Positions 18,562 to 26,963 of a stretch of 64,000 nt of DNA are shown in pieces (position 1 is the stretch's first letter; every line of letters starts with the position of its first letter). The position numbers were made by a program, and so were the translations under genes. Under the pieces are notes generated by a model, which made no database searches, was not told the DNA's origin, and worked only from the letters and a program-made list of their open reading frames with translations. The stretch lies in assembly GCF_011762155.1 (NCBI RefSeq), contig NZ_JAASQL010000001.1:434001-498000 (forward strand), read 5' to 3'. This DNA comes from Wenyingzhuangia heitensis. Lineage in GTDB: Bacteria; Bacteroidota; Bacteroidia; Flavobacteriales; Flavobacteriaceae.

Positions 18562-19014
18562 TTAAAAATTGGTGATTCTAACAGATCCATTTTCTAAAAA
18601 GGCACTATATTCTCTTAAATAATAGGTTTTTTCGCTATCACCTTCTCCTATAGTTACTCCAGTTATCTGTTGTGTAAAAGTAATATCATCATTAGCACAA
18701 TTGGCACAAGACATTTCACCTGTTCCATTTTCAATGGTCATAGGAACTTGGCATTCATTTGGGTTTACGTATGGACATCCCAGATCAAATGCTCTAAATG
18801 TATTCCCGTCAATATTAAAAACTATAACGCCCATAAATCCTTGTCCAGCTTCTATATGATAATTCCCTATTCCAGATAGAGATATAAAAGAGGGGGTTGA
18901 GATACTAAAATTTACATTTGTATTGGGCACCATTGTGTTTTGTTGGTTAAAACCTTGGTTGGTGCAAGCTGTAAGTATTAAAAGAGTAAAAAAGAAAATG
19001 ATATTTTTAATCAT
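18562..19014 (-). CDS. Lipoprotein with degenerate Rieske-like cysteine motifs
   Basis: 150 residues. Lipobox LTAC with Cys17. The body resembles flavobacterial Rieske-fold lipoproteins: GFMGVIVFN, FRAFDLGCPYVNPNECQVPM, GEMSCANC, ITGVTI. In a functional Rieske the pairs are CxH and CxxH; here they are C80-P-Y82 and C103-A-N-C106, with an additional C88, so the histidine ligands are missing. It may bind no cluster, or a different metal site with four cysteines. Monocistronic, divergent from greA. Family assignment is moderate. Confidence 0.6.
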   Translation of the reverse strand: MIKNIIFFFTLLILTACTNQGFNQQNTMVPNTNVNFSISTPSFISLSGIGNYHIEAGQGFMGVIVFNIDGNTFRAFDLGCPYVNPNECQVPMTIENGTGEMSCANCANDDITFTQQITGVTIGEGDSEKTYYLREYSAFLENGSVRITNF

Positions 19015-19079
19015 GGGGATATTTTCTATAAAATTTAGGAGGTAAAGATACAGAAATTTTTAGCTATCAATAATTTCTT

Positions 19080-19087
19080 TATATTTG
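19080..19087 (+). promoter_or_regulatory. Promoter -7 box of greA
   Basis: TATATTTG, an exact TAnnTTTG match, about 60 bp before the greA start; leader of ~55 nt. Confidence 0.5.
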
Positions 19088-19147
19088 TATAGGTCTCATT
19101 TCCAAAAGTGGTAATGAGATTTTTTGTGTTATAAAAATTTAGAGAAG

Positions 19148-19621
19148 ATGAGCGAAGTATCATATTATTCAGAAGAAGGACTTAAAAAACTAAAGGGAGA
19201 GTTAGAATTTTTAGAGCAAGTAGAACGTCCTAGGGTAACTAACGAAATTGCAGAAGCAAGAGATAAAGGAGATTTAAGTGAAAATGCAGAATACCACGCA
19301 GCCAAAGAAGAGCAGTCTTTGTTGGAATTTAAAATAGCTAAATTAAAAAACGTGGTTGCAAATGCTCGTGTATTAGATGAGTCTCAGTTAGATACTTCTA
19401 AAATTTTAATACATTCTAAGGTAAAGCTTAAGAATATTGCCAATGGTATGGAGTTTAATTATCAGTTAGTAGCAGATTCGGAAACGGATATTCGCAATGG
19501 TAAGCTATCAGTAAATTCTCCTATAGGAAAAGGTTTATTAGGGTACAAGAAAGGTGAGGTTGCTGAAATTCAGGCTCCAAATGGAGTAATGAAATTTGAA
19601 ATTATTGAAATTTCTAGATAG
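19148..19621 (+). CDS. greA: Transcription elongation factor GreA
   Basis: 157 residues from ATG at 19148 (MSEVSYYSEEGLKKLKGEL); the frame is open 8 codons upstream but the family begins here. Contains the N-terminal coiled coil with the acidic tip region (ARDKGDLSENAEYHAAKEEQ) and the FKBP-like C-terminal domain ending in SPIGKGLLGYKKGEVAEIQAP. It stimulates RNA cleavage in backtracked RNA polymerase. Monocistronic with strong terminator downstream. Confidence 0.97.
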   Translation: MSEVSYYSEEGLKKLKGELEFLEQVERPRVTNEIAEARDKGDLSENAEYHAAKEEQSLLEFKIAKLKNVVANARVLDESQLDTSKILIHSKVKLKNIANGMEFNYQLVADSETDIRNGKLSVNSPIGKGLLGYKKGEVAEIQAPNGVMKFEIIEISR

Positions 19622-19685
19622 ATTTCTAACGAAATTAAGAATTACTTAGGTTCTTAAAAACAGAGTTTTTAAGTCTATGTACAAT

Positions 19686-19727
19686 AAAAATTAAGAGCAT
19701 AAATTATTTTTTATGCTCTTAATTTTT
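19686..19727. terminator. Terminator after greA
   Basis: Perfect 18-bp stem (19686-19703 / 19710-19727) with a 6-base loop; core AAGAGCATAAA / TTTATGCTCTT flanked by A-run and T-run. Confidence 0.88.
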
Positions 19728-19804
19728 ATCTTTTTTTAAACAAAAAACAGCTATACAAATAAAGAAAGTTAAGTAATCATGTTTTTCTTTTTGTATTTTT
19801 AAAT

Positions 19805-20869
19805 ATGCAAAATCAAAAGGTTCCTAACAGAGTTATAGTGGCTCCATTAAATTGGGGGTGGGGACATGCAACACGTTGTATTCCTATTATAAAAGAACTT
19901 ATAAATTTAGGGATTAAGCCTGTAGTGGCATCTGATGGTCAGGCTCTTGTTTTTTTGCAAAAAGAATTTCCAGAGATTGAATTTTTAGAACTACCGTCCT
20001 ATAACATTCGTTATGGAAAACAGTTTAAATGGTCTATGTTTTTAAATATTCCTGCTATTTTAAGAGGGGTTTACAAAGAACATCAAGCGATTAAGGTATA
20101 TATAAAAGCTCATAAAAATTCTTTGTTAGGTATGATATCAGACAATAGATTAGGGGTTTTTTCTAAACATCTTCCTTCGGTTTATATAACTCATCAATTA
20201 AGTGTTAAAGCGGGTGTAGGCTCTTTTTTTGTAAATAAATTCCATCATTATTTTATTAAAAAACATAAGGAATGTTGGGTTCCGGATGAAGAGAATAGTC
20301 TTTTGTCTGGAGCTTTGTCTAGATCTTTAAAAATTAAGATTCATTATATAGGAGTATTGTCGCGGTTTAAAAAACAAGAAATTCCTGTTGCGTATGAGTT
20401 GCTGATATTATTGTCTGGAATTGAATATCAAAGAAATGAATTAGAGTTAAAAATAAATAAGGCTTTATTGACTTATAAAAAACCTGTTTTGGTAGTTAGG
20501 GGAACTTTTGAACCATGTAAATATATGTATCCTAAAAATTGTACCGTGGTTAATTATTTACTGTCTAAAGATTTAGAAACGGCATTAAATAGTAGTCGTA
20601 GGGTTGTGTCTAGATCTGGTTACAGTTCGGTAATGGATTTGGCTACATTAAACAAAGAGGTTTTGTTTGTGCCTACTCCGGGGCAAACTGAGCAAGAGTA
20701 TTTGGCTAGTTATTTAAAAGAAAGTGGATTGGCTAGTTTTTGTACTCAAAAGGAATTTGATGTTGAATTTTTACAATATAAAAAAACTGCTCAGTGGCCT
20801 GTGTTAACATCCAATGAGCAGTCTTTGTCTCTATGTATAAAAACTTTTTTTAACCTTTCTCTAGTGTAA
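19805..20869 (+). CDS. Glycosyltransferase, MurG/GT28-like
   Basis: 354 residues. N-terminal VIVAPLNWGWGHATRCIPII matches the GHxxR-type sugar-acceptor loop of GT-B enzymes such as MurG; the C-terminal half has RGTFEPCKY and VVSRSGYSSVMDLATLNKEVLFVPTPGQTEQEYLA, the nucleotide-sugar-binding site pattern. Substrate unknown. Common in Flavobacteriia as a conserved protein of envelope glycan or lipid glycosylation, by inference. Its last 20 bp overlap the convergent histidine kinase gene. Confidence 0.83.
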   Translation: MQNQKVPNRVIVAPLNWGWGHATRCIPIIKELINLGIKPVVASDGQALVFLQKEFPEIEFLELPSYNIRYGKQFKWSMFLNIPAILRGVYKEHQAIKVYIKAHKNSLLGMISDNRLGVFSKHLPSVYITHQLSVKAGVGSFFVNKFHHYFIKKHKECWVPDEENSLLSGALSRSLKIKIHYIGVLSRFKKQEIPVAYELLILLSGIEYQRNELELKINKALLTYKKPVLVVRGTFEPCKYMYPKNCTVVNYLLSKDLETALNSSRRVVSRSGYSSVMDLATLNKEVLFVPTPGQTEQEYLASYLKESGLASFCTQKEFDVEFLQYKKTAQWPVLTSNEQSLSLCIKTFFNLSLV

Positions 20870-21884
20870 AGTAAAAAGTGGAACCCTGTCCAATGGTGCT
20901 TTCAACATCTATAGTTTGCTCGTGTGCTTCTATAATATGTTTTACAATAGACAACCCTAAACCAGATCCTCCTTGGTCTCTAGACCTACTTTTTTCTACT
21001 CTATAAAAACGTTCAAACAAACGTTCTACATCTTCTTGTTTTACGCCTTCACCATTATCGGTTACGTTAATGGCTATTTTTTCATCATCTACATATTCTA
21101 TAGAAACAATGGTGGTTCCTCCTATTTTTCCGTATTTAATAGAGTTCATAACTAAGTTGATTAGTACTTGTTCTATTTTGGCTTCATCTGCCAATACAAA
21201 TTCAGGAATGTCGTAAAATTTATCAAGCCTTAATTTAATACTTCGCTTTTTAGCTTGCATTTCTAACAAATCAAACACTTTTTGAATAACTTTGATAATG
21301 TTAAACGTGTCTATTTTAAGTTTTAAATCGTTGGTTTCTAGTTTTGTAATCATGTCTAGGTCACCTACAATTTCACTTAATCTTGTGATGGCTAAGTTGG
21401 CTCTTTTTAAATATTTTTCTCTAATTTCTACATCTTCGGCAGCTCCCTCTATTAGTGTAAGTAAATAGCCTTGTACGGTAAATAAAGGAGTCTTAAGTTC
21501 GTGAGCTACGTTTCCTAAAAAGTCTCGTCTATAGTTTTCTCTAAAATTAAGTTTTTTAATTTCTTGTTTCTTTTTATAGGTATACTTTAAAATATCTCTA
21601 GCTAAAAAATCAAACTCATCAGCATTAATATTCGCGATTCTTCTTTTTTTAAGAGAGGTTACTTGTTTGTATATTTTATCTATTCTAAAGTTTATGTAGG
21701 TTTCTACTCCGTTGTTTATTATAATAATAAGGACTACAAAAAGTACAGCCGATAGAATTATAAAAACTTTGGTAGGGAGTATTACGTCTGTAAAGTACAT
21801 AAACATTAATAGTACTACGTTTATACAACCAATAAGTATAAGTACGATGGCTATAGAAAAAAAGAAAAAGTTTTTAATCTTCAT
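20850..21884 (-). CDS. Sensor histidine kinase, PhoR-like
   Basis: 344 residues. Two N-terminal membrane helices (~7-30 and ~38-58) with almost no periplasmic loop, a linker, HisKA domain with phospho-acceptor H128 in GNVAHELKTPLFTV, and HATPase with N-box (VLINLVMNSIKYG), DNGEGV and QGGSGLGLSIVKH. The absence of a periplasmic sensor domain is like PhoR of the phosphate system, which senses through membrane partners. Overlaps the response regulator gene by 11 bp (translation coupled). Convergent with the glycosyltransferase. Confidence 0.92.
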   Translation of the reverse strand: MKIKNFFFFSIAIVLILIGCINVVLLMFMYFTDVILPTKVFIILSAVLFVVLIIIINNGVETYINFRIDKIYKQVTSLKKRRIANINADEFDFLARDILKYTYKKKQEIKKLNFRENYRRDFLGNVAHELKTPLFTVQGYLLTLIEGAAEDVEIREKYLKRANLAITRLSEIVGDLDMITKLETNDLKLKIDTFNIIKVIQKVFDLLEMQAKKRSIKLRLDKFYDIPEFVLADEAKIEQVLINLVMNSIKYGKIGGTTIVSIEYVDDEKIAINVTDNGEGVKQEDVERLFERFYRVEKSRSRDQGGSGLGLSIVKHIIEAHEQTIDVESTIGQGSTFYFTLEKG

Positions 21885-22566
21885 TTAATATAAACTTATA
21901 TCCAACACCTTTAACTGTTTTAAAGTGATCGTCTCCAATTTTTTCTCTTAATTTTCTAATGTGAACATCAATAGTTCTATCTCCTACAACCACATCACTA
22001 CCCCAAACTTTTTTCATAATGTTTTCACGGTTAAAAACTTTACCGGGTTTAGATGTTAACAAAGAAAACAATTCAAACTCTTTACGAGGTAAAATAATCT
22101 TCTCGTTGTCTTTAATCACTAAGTATTCGTCTCTATCTATAACAATACCTCCTAAATCGGTTGTGTTGTTGCTTTCTCCATCTTCTTTTAATCTTCTTAA
22201 TAAAGATTTAATCTTGCTGGTTAAAACTTTAGGTTTAATTGGTTTGGTAATGTAGTCATCTGCCCCTGCATCAAACCCAGCTACCTGGCTATAATCTTCT
22301 CCTCTGGCAGTAAAGAAAGAGATAATTACATTCCCTAATTCTGGAATTTCTCTAATTTTTTCACAAGCTTCAACACCGTCCATTTCTGGCATCATTACAT
22401 CTAATAAAATTAAGTGTGGTTGTATCTTTTTTGCTTGACTTACAGCTTCTAAGCCGTTGCTTGCTGTGTATATATCGTATCCTTCTTTTTTAAGGTTGTA
22501 ACCTACAATTTCTAAAATATCTGGTTCATCGTCTACCAAAAGAATTTTAATCTGATTTTTCTCCAT
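21874..22566 (-). CDS. Response regulator, OmpR/PhoB family
   Basis: 230 residues from ATG at 22566 (MEKNQIKILLVDDEPDIL); 8 further upstream codons are probably untranslated. Receiver domain with phospho-acceptor D56 in LILLDVMMPEMDG, ADDYITKPI lysine, and a C-terminal winged helix (LPRKEFELFSLLTSKPGKVF, VVGDRTIDVHIRKLREKIGD, TVKGVGYKF). The PhoB-type DNA-binding domain binds direct repeats with 11-bp spacing, and exactly such repeats lie in the adjacent intergenic region. PhoB identity is therefore well supported but inferred. Confidence 0.92.
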   Translation of the reverse strand: MEKNQIKILLVDDEPDILEIVGYNLKKEGYDIYTASNGLEAVSQAKKIQPHLILLDVMMPEMDGVEACEKIREIPELGNVIISFFTARGEDYSQVAGFDAGADDYITKPIKPKVLTSKIKSLLRRLKEDGESNNTTDLGGIVIDRDEYLVIKDNEKIILPRKEFELFSLLTSKPGKVFNRENIMKKVWGSDVVVGDRTIDVHIRKLREKIGDDHFKTVKGVGYKFILNED

Positions 22567-22587
22567 TATGTCTTGAATTAGTCGGTG

Positions 22588-22595
22588 CAAATTTA
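22588..22595 (-). promoter_or_regulatory. Promoter -7 box of the response regulator / kinase operon
   Basis: Minus strand reads TAAATTTG, an exact TAnnTTTG match, 22 bp before the ATG at 22566. A TTTG on the same strand lies at 22611-22614, though the spacing is shorter than usual. Confidence 0.5.
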
Positions 22596-22621
22596 TGATT
22601 TTCTAATATACAAAAGAGTTT

Positions 22622-22688
22622 CTTAACAATGATTTAATACTGTGGCGTAGTTAACATAATATACAAAACCTCTTAACGCTATGTTAAC
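22622..22688 (+). promoter_or_regulatory. Pho-box-like tandem repeats between PhoB-like gene and TonB receptor gene
   Basis: Hexamers related to (C/G)TTAAC start at 22622 (CTTAAC), 22633 (TTTAAT), 22650 (GTTAAC), 22672 (CTTAAC) and 22683 (GTTAAC). Distances are 11, 17, 22 and 11 bp, so two blocks each keep an 11-bp phase. PhoB/PhoP-type regulators bind direct repeats with this spacing, and the word TTAACA matches the known Bacillus PhoP half-site. The block sits between divergent genes and could control both. Confidence 0.65.
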
Positions 22689-22769
22689 ACAAAGGTAATG
22701 GTAGCTTAGGCTCTTTAAGGTATTTATTATAGATTTTTGCACCGCTTTTAAACAAATATAGCATTGATA

Positions 22770-25553
22770 ATGAGAAATTTATTAGTTACATTTTTTACTT
22801 TAATGACCGTGTTTACGTACGCACAGTCTAAAGGGACAATTTCAGGATTAGTACAAGACAAAGATATGGACTTGGAGCCATTACCATTTGTAAGTGTTTA
22901 TGTAGAAGGTAATACAAGTTTAGGTACTACTACAGACTTTGATGGAGTTTACCGTTTGCAATTAAAACCTGGTGTCTATACCGTGGTTTATGATTTTGTT
23001 GGTTACAAATCTGTAAAAAAACAAATAGTTGTTAAAGGAGGAGCTTCTCAAAAAATTACGGTTGTTATGGAATCTGTTGCCGATGCTTTAGATGCAGTGG
23101 TTTTAACGGCTGTTACTAACAAACAGAGTGAGGCAGCGTTAGTAGATGTTCAAAGAGAAGCTGTTGAAATTGTTACTGCAATTGGATCAGATGAAATGTC
23201 AAAAAAAGGTGTAAGCGATGTGGCTGCTGCAGTTACTAAGGCAGCAGGAGTTACTAAGCAAGAAGGAGGTTCTGGTAGTATCTTTGTTAGAGGTTTAGGG
23301 GATCGTTATAACGTTACTACTTTAAACGGATTACCACTACCGTCTAATAATCCATCTAATAAAAATATAAGTTTAGATATCTTTTCTACTGACATTGTTG
23401 AATATGTAGGGATTAGCAAAACATTTGAATCTCAAAATTATGCTGATTTTGGAGGTGCAAATATTGATATCAATTCAAAAAAATTCTCAGGAAGCCCTTA
23501 TGTGAAATTAGGATTAGGAGCTGGAGTAAATTCAAATGTTTTAGGAGAAAGTTCTTTTTATTTACAAGATGGACCAAGTTATTTTGGTTTTGCTACAGGT
23601 GAAGCATCTTCTACTCCTTTTAATCCGAGTAGCTATGGAACAAGTTGGGATAGAAAAAAATCAACAAATAATGTGTTAAACAATAGTTTGTCTCTTTCAG
23701 GTGGTAGAAAATTTGACTTAGGAAATGCTGGTAAAATAAGTGCTTTTTTAACAGCTTCATTTGATAATGATAGTAAGTTTATTGAAGGTATTAGTAGAAG
23801 CAGTGTAACTGCTCAAGGGGATAAAAATTCAGATTTTTATAAAAAAGCTTATAAATATAGTACCAACTCTACTTTAATGGGTACGGCTGATTATAAAATA
23901 AACTCAACAAACTCTATTTTGTTTACAACATTGTTTTTGAATTCTTCATCGCAGCAATATGCAGAGTACCAGGGTGAAAATCAAAATTTTGATGGTGGGG
24001 CTCCTGGGGCAAATGATTTAAGTGGTTTTATTAAGAGAAGTACTTTTGATAAAACTCAATTAATAGTAAATCAGTTAGTAGGTAAACACAATGTTAATGA
24101 TCAATTGGATGTTAATTGGGCTTTAGGATATAGTCTTTTAAATAATGAAATTCCAGATCGTATGCAGAATACTTTTATTCCTGCAAGAGATGGTTCTGAT
24201 GATTATACTTTTTTCTCGAATGGTGGAATTAACAATCACCGTTACTACCAGAACTTAGATGAAAATGAATTTTCTAGTAATATAGCTGTTTCATATCGTT
24301 TTAGTAAAGATGAAGACGATGCGTATAAAGGAAAAATAACTTTAGGGTATGCAAATAGATTTAAGTCAGTAGAGTTTAATTCAAACCAATATTCTTTTCA
24401 ACCATTGAATGATAGATATGTGTTTTCAGAAGATCTAATTCATAATGTAGATCAAATTTTTGAAGCAACTCCTTTTTCTACATCAGCAGGTGATAAAGTT
24501 AGTCTGTTGGAACAAGAGTATAGCGGTGATCTATTTGTAAACTCTATATTTACAAATTTACAATATAAATTATCAAAAAAATTAACAGCTATCTTAGGAG
24601 TAAGATTTGAGTCTGTAAATCAAAACGTGTCTTTTTCAAACTCCACAATACCAGATGGAGATGAATCTGAATTTAATGCTTTTAAGGTTTTACCTAGTTT
24701 GATTTCTAAATATAAAATTAACGATAAACAAAACGTGAAATTAGCATTTAGTCAAACTTATACTTTACCTCAGTTTAAAGAAAAAGTAGCTTTGCCTTAT
24801 GAAGAGGTAACTCAAGTTTATCAAGGGAATCCTGATTTATATGAGTCTACTAATTATAACTTAGACTTAGGATGGGAGCTGTTCCCTGGTAATGCAGAGT
24901 TGTTATCTGTGACCACTTTTGGTAAAATAATTCAAAATCCTATTAATGAGGTTTTTGTGAATTCTGCATCGGGAGATATTAGTTATGTAAATAGTGGAGA
25001 GCAAGCGTTAGCTGTTGGTGTTGAGCTTGAGTTAAAGAAAAATATTTTTGTTATTGAGAGTAAAGATATGTTGCAAACAAAGTTATCTTATGGTTTAAAT
25101 GCTTCATATATATATACGGATCAAGATTTGGATGCAGACAAAGTAAGTAGTGAAAATGATTTTGGAGCAAGTTTTACGTTTGAGAATTCTAAGTTAGCGG
25201 GTGCTTCTGATATTTTAGCAAATGCTGATGTTAGTTTTTTTCAAGAGTTTTCTGACAATAAAGACATAACAGCAACGGTTTCTTATTCTTATTTTTCAGA
25301 TAAATTGGCCGTAATTGGAACTAGAAATAGAGGTAATTATATTGATAAAGCTGTAAATAAATTAGATTTTATTGCAAAAGCAAGTTTATCAAAACAATTA
25401 AAACTAGGACTTTCTTTTAAGAATATTTTAAATCCTAAATATGAAAGAATACAGGCACAAAGTGAGGTAGAGGGTAGAAATAACCCAGATGTAGTTATTA
25501 GCTCATATAAGCTAGGGTCTAGTTTAAGCGTCTCTTTAGGGTATACATTCTAA
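22770..25553 (+). CDS. TonB-dependent outer-membrane receptor
   Basis: 927 residues from ATG at 22770 (MRNLLVTFFTLMTVFTYAQ signal peptide); a TTG two codons upstream is less likely. Carboxypeptidase-regulatory domain (~22-110: GTISGLVQDKD, FDGVYRLQL), TonB plug (SGSIFVRGLGDRYNVTTLNGLPLPS), and a 22-strand-type barrel ending VSLGYTF. Single-component receptor rather than SusC: no SusD gene follows. Upstream are 11-bp-phased TTAAC repeats, and downstream is a lipoprotein gene with the same repeats, suggesting a phosphate-controlled uptake pair. The ligand, perhaps a phosphorylated compound, is inferred from regulation only. Confidence 0.93.
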   Translation: MRNLLVTFFTLMTVFTYAQSKGTISGLVQDKDMDLEPLPFVSVYVEGNTSLGTTTDFDGVYRLQLKPGVYTVVYDFVGYKSVKKQIVVKGGASQKITVVMESVADALDAVVLTAVTNKQSEAALVDVQREAVEIVTAIGSDEMSKKGVSDVAAAVTKAAGVTKQEGGSGSIFVRGLGDRYNVTTLNGLPLPSNNPSNKNISLDIFSTDIVEYVGISKTFESQNYADFGGANIDINSKKFSGSPYVKLGLGAGVNSNVLGESSFYLQDGPSYFGFATGEASSTPFNPSSYGTSWDRKKSTNNVLNNSLSLSGGRKFDLGNAGKISAFLTASFDNDSKFIEGISRSSVTAQGDKNSDFYKKAYKYSTNSTLMGTADYKINSTNSILFTTLFLNSSSQQYAEYQGENQNFDGGAPGANDLSGFIKRSTFDKTQLIVNQLVGKHNVNDQLDVNWALGYSLLNNEIPDRMQNTFIPARDGSDDYTFFSNGGINNHRYYQNLDENEFSSNIAVSYRFSKDEDDAYKGKITLGYANRFKSVEFNSNQYSFQPLNDRYVFSEDLIHNVDQIFEATPFSTSAGDKVSLLEQEYSGDLFVNSIFTNLQYKLSKKLTAILGVRFESVNQNVSFSNSTIPDGDESEFNAFKVLPSLISKYKINDKQNVKLAFSQTYTLPQFKEKVALPYEEVTQVYQGNPDLYESTNYNLDLGWELFPGNAELLSVTTFGKIIQNPINEVFVNSASGDISYVNSGEQALAVGVELELKKNIFVIESKDMLQTKLSYGLNASYIYTDQDLDADKVSSENDFGASFTFENSKLAGASDILANADVSFFQEFSDNKDITATVSYSYFSDKLAVIGTRNRGNYIDKAVNKLDFIAKASLSKQLKLGLSFKNILNPKYERIQAQSEVEGRNNPDVVISSYKLGSSLSVSLGYTF

Positions 25554-25572
25554 TAGGAAAGTAAATCTTAAA

Positions 25573-25611
25573 CTAAAAAGCCATACTTATAAAATAAGTA
25601 TGGCTTTTTAG
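25573..25611. terminator. Terminator after the TonB receptor gene
   Basis: Perfect 18-bp stem (25573-25590 / 25594-25611) with a 3-base loop; core AAAAAGCCATACTTAT followed on the other arm by a T-run. Confidence 0.87.
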
Positions 25612-25669
25612 TTAACAAAAAGTTCACAAATCAAAAGTATACTTAACAAGAACTTAATAAGTTCTTAAC
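25611..25669 (+). promoter_or_regulatory. Pho-box-like tandem repeats before the surface lipoprotein gene
   Basis: Hexamers start at 25611 (GTTAAC), 25622 (GTTCAC), then 25642 (CTTAAC), 25653 (CTTAAT) and 25664 (CTTAAC). Spacing is 11 bp inside each block. The same words and the same spacing occur upstream of the TonB receptor gene. A near-match -7 element TTTCTTTG lies about 25 bp downstream. Confidence 0.65.
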
Positions 25670-25744
25670 TTATTAAAATAAACAGTTGTTCTTTCTTTGT
25701 ATCAACAAAATTTGAAACAAAAACATAACAAAATTTTTATTAAA

Positions 25745-26845
25745 ATGAAAAAATCAATTTTATCAATTTTAGCAATTGCTACTTTAGTTTTTACAAGTTG
25801 TTCAAGTGACAATGGAGATGATAACAAAAAGAGTTCTTTTGTGTTAACAGCTAGTGATTTAAAAGGGGATATTACAGATGGAACTGTAACTTTAAAAGCT
25901 TCTGATGAATATACGTTAACAGGAGCCTTAGTTGTTAGATCTGGTGCTTCTTTAAAAATTCCTGCAGGAACTACTATTAAGTCTTCTGCTACTGCAAGTG
26001 CACAATCTTTATATATTGCTGTTGAAAGAGGAGCTAAAATCTTTATCGAAGGAGAAGCAAATAATCCAGTGGTAATGACTTCAGGTAAATCGTCTCCATC
26101 TCAAAGTGACTGGGGAGGATTAGTAATTTGTGGTGATGGAATAACAAATGTAGGAACTGATGCTACTTCTGAAGTTGCAAGTTTAAAGTATGGAGGAGCT
26201 AATAATAACGATTCTTCAGGATCTATAGAGTTCTTAAAGATTTCTTACACAGGAGCTAATAACGGTTCTGATAAAGAATTTAATGGAGTTTCTTTCTTTG
26301 CTGTTGGTTCTGGAACTGTAGTAGAAAACATATACACTTTTGAAAGTGGAGATGATGGAATCGAATTCTTTGGAGGTGCTGTAGCTGCAACTAACTTAAG
26401 AATTGAAAACTCTTATGATGATTCTTTAGATTTTGCTGATGGATTTGTAGGTTCTGTAACTAATGTATACATCAAAGGTGTTACTAAAGCTGGAATTGAA
26501 GGTTCTAACAATGGAGAAGATACTGCTGCTTTACCATTAACAGATGCTAAAATTAGTAATGTATCAATTATTAAAGGAGAAGGTTTTGGAGCATCTGAAC
26601 AAGCAATTAACTTAAAAGAAGGTACTGGTAAACAAGCTTACACTAACTTATTTGCTGAAGGTACTGCTAGTTTTGCTAAAATTTCTAGTGATAGTAATAC
26701 TACTGCAAGAATTGCAGCTGGAGATGTAAAAGTTAACGGAAGTGCGTTTGTTTCAGCAAATAATACTATTGCTGATTATGTTTCAACTGAAACTGGAGCT
26801 GGAAACGGAGCTACTGTACCAACTTGGGCTACTAAAATTCAATAA
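25745..26845 (+). CDS. Surface-exposed beta-helix-like lipoprotein
   Basis: 366 residues from ATG at 25745 (MKKSILSILAIATLVFTSC); an upstream in-frame start is inside AT-rich leader. Lipobox Cys19 is followed by SSDNGDD, which matches the Bacteroidota lipoprotein export signal for transfer to the cell surface. The rest is low-complexity, G/N/S/D-rich and resembles a right-handed parallel beta-helix (repeats such as GDDGIEFFGGAVAATNLRIE, SLDFADGFVGSVTNVYIKG). No catalytic motif is evident. It probably acts with the TonB receptor upstream as the surface-binding partner, with shared Pho-box-like control; that is inference. Codon use is strongly biased to A/T-ending codons as in a highly expressed gene. 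Confidence 0.8.
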   Translation: MKKSILSILAIATLVFTSCSSDNGDDNKKSSFVLTASDLKGDITDGTVTLKASDEYTLTGALVVRSGASLKIPAGTTIKSSATASAQSLYIAVERGAKIFIEGEANNPVVMTSGKSSPSQSDWGGLVICGDGITNVGTDATSEVASLKYGGANNNDSSGSIEFLKISYTGANNGSDKEFNGVSFFAVGSGTVVENIYTFESGDDGIEFFGGAVAATNLRIENSYDDSLDFADGFVGSVTNVYIKGVTKAGIEGSNNGEDTAALPLTDAKISNVSIIKGEGFGASEQAINLKEGTGKQAYTNLFAEGTASFAKISSDSNTTARIAAGDVKVNGSAFVSANNTIADYVSTETGAGNGATVPTWATKIQ

Positions 26846-26878
26846 TTTTTTATGATTGTTTAAATCAATCTAAAATAT

Positions 26879-26907
26879 AAAACCCCACCTTTATGAGGTG
26901 GGGTTTT
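26879..26907. terminator. Terminator after the surface lipoprotein gene
   Basis: 12-bp stem AAAACCCCACCT / AGGTGGGGTTTT with a 5-base loop and additional T residue. Confidence 0.88.
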
Positions 26908-26963
26908 TGCATTTTGTCTGTTTTTGTCTTGGTCAATAAAATTGTATTTTTAAAAGAAAAAAG

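Noticed and set aside
20850-20869. Overlap of convergent glycosyltransferase and kinase genes as a frameshift sign
   Set aside because: Both C-termini are typical of their families; a 20-bp convergent overlap is ordinary in compact genomes.
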